Shown: positions 56,724-63,819 of the stretch, piece by piece
Layout: the number at the start of each line of letters is the position of its first letter
Numbering within the stretch: the first letter of the stretch is position 1
NCBI RefSeq assembly: GCF_004362665.1
Contig: NZ_SNXR01000011.1
Coordinates: forward strand, 1-64,000
Source: Flavobacterium dankookense
GTDB taxonomy: Bacteria; Bacteroidota; Bacteroidia; Flavobacteriales; Flavobacteriaceae
Length of the DNA: 64,000 nucleotides
Direction: 5' to 3'
The notes under the pieces: model-generated
Database searches by the model: none
Told to the model about the DNA's origin: nothing
Seen by the model: only the letters and a program-made list of their open reading frames with translations
Position numbers and translations under genes: made by a program

Positions 56724-57887
56724 ATGCCAAAAATATTAATCATCGAAGACGAAGCAGCCATCAGAAGAGTTCTAACCAGAATCCTTTCTGAAGAAAGCAG
56801 CACGTATCAAGTAGAAGAAGCCGAAGATGGCGTTCAAGCTTTAGAAAAGATAAAAAACAGCGACTACGATTTAGTGTTATGCGACATCAAAATGCCAAAA
56901 ATGGATGGCGTCGAACTACTAGAAGAAGTCAAAAAAATAAAACCCGAAATCCCAATGGTGATGATTTCTGGTCACGGCGACATGGAAACCGCCATCCAAA
57001 CCATGAGACTTGGTGCATTTGATTATATTTCAAAACCACCCGATTTAAACCGATTGTTGAATACAGTTCGCAATGCGTTAGACAAAAAACAACTCGTAGT
57101 GGAAAACAAAATTCTAAAGAAAAAAGTTTCCAAAAACTACGAAATCATTGGCGAAAGCGAACCTATCAATCAAATTAAATTAATGATTGAAAAAGTGGCC
57201 CAAACCGATGCACGAGTTTTAATTACTGGACCAAACGGAACTGGAAAAGAATTGGTTGCCCATCAATTACATCAAAAAAGTGAGCGTTCCAATTCACCAA
57301 TCGTAGAGGTAAACTGTGCCGCCATTCCATCAGAATTGATAGAAAGCGAACTTTTTGGTCACGTAAAAGGCGCATTTACATCAGCTGTAAAAGATAGAGC
57401 AGGAAAATTTGAAGCTGCCGATGGTGGAACTATTTTCTTAGACGAAATTGGCGATATGAGTTTAGCAGCGCAAGCTAAGGTTTTACGGGCTTTGCAAGAA
57501 AGTTTAATCCAACGTGTTGGAGCAGACAAAGACATTAAAGTGGATGTTCGCGTTATTGCCGCAACCAACAAAGATTTGAAAAAAGAAATCTCCGAAGGTC
57601 GTTTCCGTGAAGATTTATACCATCGTTTAGCTGTAATTTTAATTAAAGTTCCAGCGTTGAACGATAGACGTGATGATATTCCGTTATTGGTAGAACATTT
57701 TGCTGTAAAGATAGCCGAAGAACAGGGAAATGCACAAAAATCATTTTCAAAGCAAGCTATTAAATTATTACAAGAATACGATTGGACAGGAAACATTCGC
57801 GAGTTACGAAATGTAGTGGAACGATTAATAATTCTTGGTGGAAACGAAATTTCAGAAACCGATGTGAAGTTATTTGCATCAAAATAA
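56724..57887 (+). CDS. Sigma-54 activator-like response regulator lacking a DNA-binding domain
   Basis: 387 aa from the ATG at 56724, where MPKILIIEDEAAIRRV opens the receiver; an upstream in-frame TTG adds residues unrelated to the fold. Receiver with phospho-acceptor D54 (LVLCDIKMPKMDG), AAA+ domain with Walker A TGPNGTGKEL, and the loop ESELFGHVKGAFTSA where NtrC-type proteins have GAFTGA. The chain stops 20 or so residues after the AAA+ lid (SETDVKLFASK), before the Fis-type helix-turn-helix. It may act without site-specific DNA binding, as FleT/FlgR-like regulators do. No cognate kinase adjoins. Confidence 0.88.
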   Translation: MPKILIIEDEAAIRRVLTRILSEESSTYQVEEAEDGVQALEKIKNSDYDLVLCDIKMPKMDGVELLEEVKKIKPEIPMVMISGHGDMETAIQTMRLGAFDYISKPPDLNRLLNTVRNALDKKQLVVENKILKKKVSKNYEIIGESEPINQIKLMIEKVAQTDARVLITGPNGTGKELVAHQLHQKSERSNSPIVEVNCAAIPSELIESELFGHVKGAFTSAVKDRAGKFEAADGGTIFLDEIGDMSLAAQAKVLRALQESLIQRVGADKDIKVDVRVIAATNKDLKKEISEGRFREDLYHRLAVILIKVPALNDRRDDIPLLVEHFAVKIAEEQGNAQKSFSKQAIKLLQEYDWTGNIRELRNVVERLIILGGNEISETDVKLFASK

Positions 57888-57957
57888 TAAAGAGATAAGG
57901 GATAAGTCAAAAGCAATAAGTCTAATCCCTTTTCCCTTAAAACTTTTCCCTTAAATA

Positions 57958-58575
57958 ATGAATTTAAAAAAAATAAACCCAAACCTCCAAAAGGCACTCA
58001 TTGAAAACGGATTAACCGAAGCCAATGAAATGCAACAAGAAACATTTTCTACTATAAAAAGTGGAGCAGATGCTGTTATTCAATCGCCTGGCGGAAGCGG
58101 AAAATCATCAACGATTGTGATTAACGTTTTGCAACGAATGGAGAAATCCGTTGGCGAAAGCACTAGAGTTTTGATAATGGTTGAAAACAAAGAAAAGGTT
58201 TTAGAGATGGAAGAACTATTTCTAAAATTTGGAACCTATCATGATTTAAGCATTTTAGGCGTTCATGATAAAGGCGATATTGACTATGACAAAAATGTGA
58301 TTTCAATGGGATTGGATGTTTTGATTGGAACACCCAACAAAATAAATGCTATGTTCTCTTCGGCAGGTTTTAACATCAATACGATCAAAATGTTTATAGT
58401 TGACGATGCTGATGTGTTGTTTAGAAATCGAATGGATGCCGTTATACTACGATTATCAAGCAGCGTTGAAAAAACACAACGTTTGTTCTTTTGTTCACAG
58501 ATAACAGAAAGAGTAGAAGTTTTAGCCGAAAAAATAATGATTGAACCGCTTTTCTTCGAAATGGAAGAGGAATAG
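57958..58575 (+). CDS. Degenerate DEAD-box protein, first RecA domain only
   Basis: 205 aa. Q-motif-like start (GLTEANEMQQETF), motif I as SPGGSGKSST in place of AxTGSGKT, motif II as VDDADVLF in place of DEAD, and FFCSQ where motif III SAT is expected. No second RecA domain, so motifs IV-VI are absent and RNA unwinding is unlikely. The frame ends cleanly in an acidic tail, so it looks like a stable short protein and not a recent truncation. Possibly a regulator or partner of a true helicase. Follows the sigma-54 regulator by 70 bp. Confidence 0.75.
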   Translation: MNLKKINPNLQKALIENGLTEANEMQQETFSTIKSGADAVIQSPGGSGKSSTIVINVLQRMEKSVGESTRVLIMVENKEKVLEMEELFLKFGTYHDLSILGVHDKGDIDYDKNVISMGLDVLIGTPNKINAMFSSAGFNINTIKMFIVDDADVLFRNRMDAVILRLSSSVEKTQRLFFCSQITERVEVLAEKIMIEPLFFEMEEE

Positions 58576-58699
58576 TTTTCAGTCGCAGTCTCAGTTTTCA
58601 GTTTTCAGTCTGTCACACTAGTTTATGCTGAGCGAAGACGAAGTACAGTCGAAGTGCCAAAACAACAATACTTTAATACAATATACATCATACAAAAAA

Positions 58700-58918
58700 A
58701 TGGGATTAATAAAAATATTTTCAGGAAGTGAAATTTTAGCTTTAGGATTAAAGCAAAAACTAGAAGCAATCGATTTGAATGTGGTTGTAAAAGACAACAT
58801 TCAATCCGCTCGATTAGGCGGTTTTGGCAATGCCGATTTAGCCGTAGAATTGTTTATTCAAGAAAGAGATTATGGCAAAGCACATCCTATAATTGAGGAG
58901 TTTAGGATGAGTTTGTAA
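58700..58918 (+). CDS. DUF2007-family protein
   Basis: 72 aa from the ATG at 58700. An in-frame upstream start would run through a filler sequence (GCTGAGCGAAGACGAAGTAC type, 58620-58660) that I recognise as dispersed intergenic repeat, so it is rejected. GLIKIFSGSEILALGLKQKL and NADLAVELFIQERDY match the DUF2007 putative signal-transducing family, small cytoplasmic proteins of unknown role. Its last 22 bases are nearly repeated at 59558-59579, on the far side of a toxin-antitoxin pair. Confidence 0.8.
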   Translation: MGLIKIFSGSEILALGLKQKLEAIDLNVVVKDNIQSARLGGFGNADLAVELFIQERDYGKAHPIIEEFRMSL

Positions 58919-58949
58919 ATTTTGTATATTTGTTTTTTAATCTTGAACT

Positions 58950-59195
58950 ATGGATATAGCTGCAAAAAAAAATGAATTAGTGAACTGGTTACTTGCTTTA
59001 GATGATGAAAGTAAACTAAAAAAAATCATTGCATTAAAATCTGTTTTAGATAAAGAAGTTGTTGCGCATACTATTAGTGGTTATCCAATTGATAAAGAAG
59101 AATATATCAATATGGTTAAAGAAGCTGACGATAGAATTTCATCAGGGAAATATACAACGATTGAAGACTTAGAAAAAGAAATTGAGAATTGGTAG
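58950..59195 (+). CDS. Antitoxin of a type II toxin-antitoxin pair
   Basis: 81 aa. N-terminal half helical (NELVNWLLALDDESKLKKI), C-terminal half acidic and probably disordered (YPIDKEEYINMVKEADDRI, EDLEKEIENW), the usual plan of a ParD/RelB-like antitoxin. The start of the toxin gene is 1 base behind the stop. It should neutralise the toxin and repress the operon. Confidence 0.8.
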   Translation: MDIAAKKNELVNWLLALDDESKLKKIIALKSVLDKEVVAHTISGYPIDKEEYINMVKEADDRISSGKYTTIEDLEKEIENW

Positions 59196-59196
59196 G

Positions 59197-59496
59197 ATGA
59201 AAAAAACAATTCAAATTCTTTGGGATAATCAAGCAAAAGCTGATTTGAAGTTAATTTTTGAATTCATCAAATTAAAATCGCCTCAAGGAGCTAAAAACGT
59301 GGTCCGAGATATTGTATTACAAAGTAAAAATATCCACTTTACCGAACAGTATCAAGTTGATGAATTTCTTGGTGAACCCTACAGAAGAATGGTTGTCAGA
59401 AACTATAAAATCATTTACAAAGTTCAATCCGAAACTGAAATTAGAATTCTTCAAATTTTTGACACTCGTCAAAATCCAATAAAAATAAAAAAATAG
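59197..59496 (+). CDS. RelE/ParE-family toxin
   Basis: 99 aa from ATG 59197, chosen because it follows the antitoxin stop by one base; an in-frame TTG inside the antitoxin gene is less likely. ILWDNQAKADLKLIFEFIK opens the RelE/ParE fold and EPYRRMVVRNYKIIYKV with ILQIFDTRQNP near the end is the typical beta-sheet core. ParE-like members poison gyrase, RelE-like ones cut mRNA; the sequence does not decide between them. Confidence 0.85.
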   Translation: MKKTIQILWDNQAKADLKLIFEFIKLKSPQGAKNVVRDIVLQSKNIHFTEQYQVDEFLGEPYRRMVVRNYKIIYKVQSETEIRILQIFDTRQNPIKIKK

Positions 59497-59557
59497 CTTT
59501 TCTCAAAAATTTAATAACTAACGGAGTGTTATTAAGTAGGAGTGAAATGAATCTTGT

Positions 59558-59579
59558 AATTGAGGAACTTAGGATGAGT
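59558..59579 (+). other. Duplicated 3' tail of the DUF2007 gene
   Basis: AATTGAGGAACTTAGGATGA here matches AATTGAGGAGTTTAGGATGA at 58891 except two positions, and in the same reading frame gives IEELRMS against IEEFRMS. The 640-bp toxin-antitoxin segment lies between the copies. It is either a remnant of a second DUF2007 gene or a target duplication. Confidence 0.65.
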
Positions 59580-59584
59580 ATTTA

Positions 59585-60808
59585 TTACCTAAAAACCTTC
59601 AATCGACTAACCAATATCGAAATAAACACACCAAAAATCCCGATAAAAGCAAACGAATACTGAAGACTTGTCATTTCGGCTATGAAACCAATTAATGGTG
59701 GACCAATCAAAAAACCAAGAAAACTGATACTCGTTACGATAGTTAAAGCAATTCCTGTTGGAACATTTTTTACGTTTCCTGCCGCATTAAATATAATAGG
59801 AACAACGTTAGAAACCCCAAACCCAACCAGCATAAAAGCAATCGTACACGGAATTAAATAAGGTAGCAACACTGCCAAGTACAGTCCAAAAGAGATAACA
59901 ATTCCGCTGATAATCAATACTTTTTTCGCACCATATTTATGTACAAGAATATCACTTAAAAATCGTCCAGAAGCCATACTTATCATAAACGAAGTATAAC
60001 CCAAAACAACCAAAGCGCCAGGAGCTTTAACTATTTCTTTAAAATAAACACCACTCCAATCAAACATAATACCTTCGCTTGCCATACAACAAAAACAAAT
60101 TACACCAAGCCAGAGTAGCGTAGTATCAGGATTTTTGAAAAAGGAATAGGATGTTTTTTCTTCAGTGGTTTTTGATTTTGCCTTTATAATAAACTTATAG
60201 TTAAACAGGATAATCAAACAAACGATGACGAAAGCGATTGTGAAATGCTGAAGCGGATTTAAGTTCAATGTTAACATCAGCAAACCTAGTAAAGCTCCAC
60301 TAAATCCAGCCAATGACCACGAACCATGAAACGAACCCATGATAGGTTTTGAAAACAATTGTTGTGTATAAACTCCTTGAGTATTCACAGCGATGTTGCA
60401 AAAATTACCAAAAAAACCAAATAGAAAAAGACCAACGGCTAGCTGCCAACTCAAAGTAGCAAATCCCAATAACGGCAAACAAGCAGAATAGGTTAGTAGT
60501 CCAAGAATGGTTATAGCTCGACTTCCATATTTTGTTACAATTTTTCCCGAAAACGGCATGGCAAAAAGTTGTCCGATTGGAAGTGCAAAAAGCATAGTGC
60601 CTAAATCAGCTTCAGAAAGATTAAGCATGGTTTTAAAATCAGGAATACGACTTGCCCAAGTTGCAAAACTAAATCCCATACCAAAGAAAAAGAGCGATGT
60701 AGCTAATCGAACTCGATTAAGATACGATAGTTTAGCGTTTCTAAAAACCTTTTTGATTTTAGCTTTTGGTAATATTTTAGTTAAGAAGCTATAGTTGAGT
60801 AACGGCAT
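59585..60808 (-). CDS. MFS transporter (YbjJ/FucP-like)
   Basis: 407 aa with 12 hydrophobic segments after a basic N-terminus of about 30 residues. RLATSLFFFGMGFSFATWASRIPDF, split across residues 33-57, and the loop SEADLGTMLFALPIGQL are those of the YbjJ-type MFS proteins. Substrate unknown. It is convergent with the toxin-antitoxin pair and marks the left border of the cassette-like array, whose last unit reads toward it. Confidence 0.85.
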   Translation of the reverse strand: MPLLNYSFLTKILPKAKIKKVFRNAKLSYLNRVRLATSLFFFGMGFSFATWASRIPDFKTMLNLSEADLGTMLFALPIGQLFAMPFSGKIVTKYGSRAITILGLLTYSACLPLLGFATLSWQLAVGLFLFGFFGNFCNIAVNTQGVYTQQLFSKPIMGSFHGSWSLAGFSGALLGLLMLTLNLNPLQHFTIAFVIVCLIILFNYKFIIKAKSKTTEEKTSYSFFKNPDTTLLWLGVICFCCMASEGIMFDWSGVYFKEIVKAPGALVVLGYTSFMISMASGRFLSDILVHKYGAKKVLIISGIVISFGLYLAVLLPYLIPCTIAFMLVGFGVSNVVPIIFNAAGNVKNVPTGIALTIVTSISFLGFLIGPPLIGFIAEMTSLQYSFAFIGIFGVFISILVSRLKVFR

Positions 60809-61008
60809 TTTTGATAGTTTCTCTATTAATTTGTAGCTAAAATAACTAATCTATTTTTGATAGGATAACAGATTGTATTTTTATGAATACTATATCGTTT
60901 GAAGGTTTTTTTAGAATAGAAGATTACTTACAGTTTGTTGTGAGTTATTAAATGCTTAAATTTTGTGAGTTGTAAAAAAATGGGAAGGACTTCTCTAATT
61001 GATTTTAC
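60809..61008. other. Intergenic region upstream of the MFS gene
   Basis: 200 AT-rich bases with no open frame of note. GATAACAG at 60865-60872 recalls the AACAG word of the attC-like sites but no complementary arm is seen beside it. Confidence 0.4.
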
Positions 61009-61053
61009 AAAAAAAAAACCAGCTATTGCGCTAAACGGCTGTTAGCAGCTGGC
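61009..61053 (-). repeat. attC-like palindrome e, also terminator-like
   Basis: On minus: CCAGCT-GCTAA-CAGCCGT-TTAGC-GCAAT-AGCTGG followed by about ten T. The nested stems CCAGCT/AGCTGG and GCTAA/TTAGC are perfect. AACAGCCGTTT, CGCAAT and the T run followed by GTAA recur in the same order at site a (63770-63815), which argues that both derive from one element. Here the far arm is missing, so the site may be truncated. Confidence 0.6.
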
Positions 61054-61069
61054 TTTATACTTTAAAACT

Positions 61070-61297
61070 TTACCTTTTATTAACTGGTAATTTAATTCCC
61101 ACTAAATCAATGTCTGGGAAATCAATAATAAAATTTAAATATATTTTGGAGGCTATTTTCCACCCGTTATAATCCAATTGTGGATTTTCTAAGATTGCTT
61201 TTTTGCAAGCACAACTTAGTTTTTCTTTTTGAATTTCACTTAGTTTATCACTTACTAGAGTTTCATATAATTTATTTGAAATTAGTTCGATATCCAT
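61070..61297 (-). CDS. Small uncharacterised protein (cassette-like)
   Basis: 75 aa, not recognised. No membrane segment; helical first half with two cysteines in LSCACKKAI, then PQLDYNGWKIASKIYLNFIIDF. It starts 30 bp behind the next gene upstream with no palindrome between, so the two probably form one cassette or operon. Very AT-rich. Confidence 0.55.
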   Translation of the reverse strand: MDIELISNKLYETLVSDKLSEIQKEKLSCACKKAILENPQLDYNGWKIASKIYLNFIIDFPDIDLVGIKLPVNKR

Positions 61298-61327
61298 TTT
61301 ATTTTACAAATTTTTATAACTCAGACT

Positions 61328-61771
61328 TTATTTTATGTATTCAATTTTTACTGGTTTCATTAAAGCTGTAAAGCAACCTTGTTGTGGTCCAAACATTCCT
61401 AAAATTTTAAAATGCCCAACTAATCTTTTTGATGATGGTCTACTGTCATAGAAAAAGTCGTCTCCTTTTCCAATATTTATTTGAAAACTATAACTGACAA
61501 GTTTCGTTTCTGAATCTTCATATAAATGGAAATAAAATTTATTTTCTTCGTCAACTTCATAATTTTCATCATTATCAAAATGAATATCTAAGAATACAAT
61601 ATGGTTAACTTTTTCAAAGATGAATTTCGCAAATTTCGCAGTATTTTTATTTGTGCAATCTTTTCCAATTCTTCCTGAGAATTTAGGAATTTTCTTTTTT
61701 GAATCTTTTATCTGAAAGTATAAAGCAATTAGCGCAATAACTAATGCAGTTCCACTAAGTATGTATTCCAT
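61328..61771 (-). CDS. Small protein with N-terminal membrane anchor (cassette-like)
   Basis: 147 aa, not recognised. One hydrophobic segment (about 3-19), then a basic stretch (KDSKKKIPKF) and a beta-rich soluble domain with FLDIHFDNDENYEVDEENKF. Probably faces the cytoplasm. First gene of a two-gene unit with the 75-aa protein downstream. Confidence 0.6.
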   Translation of the reverse strand: MEYILSGTALVIALIALYFQIKDSKKKIPKFSGRIGKDCTNKNTAKFAKFIFEKVNHIVFLDIHFDNDENYEVDEENKFYFHLYEDSETKLVSYSFQINIGKGDDFFYDSRPSSKRLVGHFKILGMFGPQQGCFTALMKPVKIEYIK

Positions 61772-61803
61772 GAATTATTGTCCTTATATTGCAATCCTAC
61801 TAT

Positions 61804-61937
61804 CGTTTTACAGCTTCGTATTCGTTGCGATTAAAGTGAACTGCTTACTGTCAGCTAAGATATTATTTTTTTGTGAAGAGAGAAGAAAAATTCAAGAAAA
61901 ACCTGCCCAGCTAGTAATAGCTATTACAAGCTGTTAT
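61804..61937 (-). repeat. attC-like site c
   Basis: On minus the arms are TAACAGCTT (overlapping the last codons of the gene at 61924) and AAGCTGTAA, complementary over about nine bases and 120 bases apart, with secondary repeats TAGCTATTACTAGCTGGGC and TTAGCTGACAGTAAGC between. Overlap of the site with the gene's stop codon is common in integron cassettes. Confidence 0.45.
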
Positions 61938-62628
61938 TTTTTAATAATAAATTTGGCTCAAATTCTGTAAACTTTGATATTTTACCATCATACTTATTCC
62001 TATAACTTCCACCTTTTACTATTTTTTGGGTTTGAACTACAGAATCAATTTGAATATGAATTGAAAAACCGATATCAGTTTTTTCCATGTAGTCTTTTTT
62101 GTTTTCTTTATTAAGGATAAAGTTGTTTTCATAAAGTTGTAAATCATTATCTTTAATAGCGCTACTATATGCTGTCAAAGAGTTTCCAACATTTTGTGGA
62201 TTTGCGATAAATCTTTCTATAAAGTCAATAGTATAATCCAGTTCCCCAATGAATTGATTTATGAAAAACCCCATAAAAATTGGTTTTTCAATTTTGTCGT
62301 AATATCTGATTTTAAATGCATTTTCCAATATTTCTATGAAAACTGGATCAAATTCTCCGGTTATATCTTTATTGACTTTTGATAAAATATCTTTTAGTAA
62401 TTCAAATCTGTCGAAATGATAATGATATTTTTCTCTCTTTTTTAGATTAAATACAATGAGAGCTTTTAGGTATTTTTCTACAGCTGTACTTGCAAGTGTT
62501 AGCCCTTGAATTATTAAATGATTATTAAGTAAGAAGCGCGCAGCAATATAATCTCGATAGCCTAAATCCATTAACCAGCTTCCTTTATAAAGTTTTTCCG
62601 TCCATGTAATTAAATTGTCGTCTTTCAT
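61924..62628 (-). CDS. HEPN-like domain protein (cassette-like)
   Basis: 234 aa. The first 150 residues read like a HEPN domain: DYIAARFLLNN, then GLTLASTAVEKYLKALIVF, then YHYHFDRFELLKDI, the arrangement of helices in HEPN proteins linked to nucleotidyltransferases and RNA toxins. REKYHYH is a possible Rx4H motif, but its place in the helix order is not the usual one, so RNase activity is uncertain. The C-terminal 85 residues are unfamiliar. Embedded in the cassette-like array; no nucleotidyltransferase partner adjoins. Confidence 0.55.
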   Translation of the reverse strand: MKDDNLITWTEKLYKGSWLMDLGYRDYIAARFLLNNHLIIQGLTLASTAVEKYLKALIVFNLKKREKYHYHFDRFELLKDILSKVNKDITGEFDPVFIEILENAFKIRYYDKIEKPIFMGFFINQFIGELDYTIDFIERFIANPQNVGNSLTAYSSAIKDNDLQLYENNFILNKENKKDYMEKTDIGFSIHIQIDSVVQTQKIVKGGSYRNKYDGKISKFTEFEPNLLLKNNSL

Positions 62629-62638
62629 AATATAATAG

Positions 62639-62775
62639 CTGGTAACGTGCCTTGGCTTTCATTCAGTGGTAACTTTTGGAACTAACTAAACAGATATAAC
62701 TAAAATTTTATTTTACCAGCGTACTTTCCTGACAGCTTTGACCTAGCCATTAACGCTAGCTGATGTTAAACGCAG
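62639..62775 (-). repeat. attC-like site b
   Basis: On minus, directly behind the stop of the gene at 62776: GTTTAACATCAGCTAGCG, whose GTTTAAC fits the RYYYAAC start box of attC sites, followed by CTAGCGTTAATGGCTAG hairpin; about 100 bases later AAGCCAAGGCACGTTACC offers GTTA as the end box. Arm complementarity is only partial. Confidence 0.4.
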
Positions 62776-63660
62776 TTATTCTATTAGCTCAAGACATTTT
62801 TTTAATAATCTATGTGATTTTTTATAGTTGTCATGATATTGTTTAAACTTGAGTTGATAGATATTCAAAATATTTTCCATTTCTATAAATTGGAATGAAC
62901 AGGATAGTAATAAATTATCAGATTCTTGTGTAATTTCTAAATCGGAATTTTGTTTATTCAAATCAAGTACTAATTTGATAAGCTGATTGTAAGTCACAAA
63001 AAAACGTGTTCTGTTTTCTTCTCCTAAATCTTGCCAATTTTTCCAAATTCTATCTTCAGCCATTAGAAACTCATAAAGTTTTCTTTGAGTTGGTGGAAAT
63101 CGAAAGCCATTATATTTTCTATTTAAATCATCATGGTATTTTCTATACTCTTCTAAATGAGTATTATATTGCTTGTGGAAAAAATCAAATTTATTTACTA
63201 AATTTTCTATATCAATATCTATTCTTTCTTCAAAAAACTTTAAAGTTCTCAAAATTGTCCAAATCTTGTGATATGCCCTATTTCTGATTTTTCTTGAGCA
63301 AAAGTTCCAAAAAAACTTTTTTCGAAATGCATAATAATTATCTTTAAAATCTAATTCAAAAATTGTTTCTAAATAACTTATTGGTTTATGTGGTAAAAAC
63401 CAACTTCCGTTATGAGAGACAGTAATTTGAGGATAAAATTCAGAAGCATGTTTCTCTTTTATTTTTAAATCTTGAATAACCTCTTCCAATAACAGATAAA
63501 AAGTCTTTCTAAGATTTTTACGATTGTTGAAATCTTTGATCCATGTAAATAGATAAGTCATGATTCCGCCAGTAATAAAAACAACAATCGAAATGAGTGT
63601 TGGTACCGAAACTGTATTATCAATTCCAAAAGTATTATTTATCCATTCAATTATATTCAT
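62776..63660 (-). CDS. Uncharacterised protein with N-terminal membrane segment (cassette-like)
   Basis: 294 aa, not recognised. One hydrophobic segment (about 19-41, TLISIVVFITGGIMTYLFTW) then a long helical cytoplasmic part rich in Lys, Glu, Phe and Tyr, probably with coiled-coil stretches (about 50-75, 145-180). No catalytic motif seen. Flanked on both sides by attC-like sites, so it would be one complete cassette. Confidence 0.6.
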   Translation of the reverse strand: MNIIEWINNTFGIDNTVSVPTLISIVVFITGGIMTYLFTWIKDFNNRKNLRKTFYLLLEEVIQDLKIKEKHASEFYPQITVSHNGSWFLPHKPISYLETIFELDFKDNYYAFRKKFFWNFCSRKIRNRAYHKIWTILRTLKFFEERIDIDIENLVNKFDFFHKQYNTHLEEYRKYHDDLNRKYNGFRFPPTQRKLYEFLMAEDRIWKNWQDLGEENRTRFFVTYNQLIKLVLDLNKQNSDLEITQESDNLLLSCSFQFIEMENILNIYQLKFKQYHDNYKKSHRLLKKCLELIE

Positions 63661-63681
63661 CGTTGTGGTTTTAAAATAATT

Positions 63682-63815
63682 GCTAATACAGTTCCGATGC
63701 TTCTCGTCAGTTACTAAGTTATGAACTTTTTATTTTTGTTAAAGATAAAAATTCTTGCGAAACGTGAATGTGAGCTTACAAAAAAATTCGCAATTGCGAG
63801 AAACGGCTGTTATAC
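63682..63815 (-). repeat. attC-like site a (best example)
   Basis: On plus the left arm is TAATACAGTTCCGATGC-TTCTCG (63684-63706) and the right arm CGAGAAACGGCTGTTATAC (63797-63815). They pair as TTCTCG/CGAGAA, CCG/CGG, ACAG/CTGT and TAA/TTA, 16 bp in all, with unpaired bases (ATGC, TT, T) almost only on the left arm. One-sided bulges and a total length of about 130 bp are hallmarks of attC recombination sites. In the cassette direction it starts 4 bases behind the stop of the partial gene. Confidence 0.6.
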
Positions 63816-63819
63816 AACG

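Noticed and set aside
57359..57997. Minus-strand gene of 212 codons opposite the sigma-54-type regulator
   Set aside because: It mirrors the conserved AAA+ coding region, and its length comes from the codon bias of that strand.
58625..58699. Longer start of the DUF2007 protein
   Set aside because: The extra 25 residues are translated from a dispersed filler sequence; the family begins at the internal Met.
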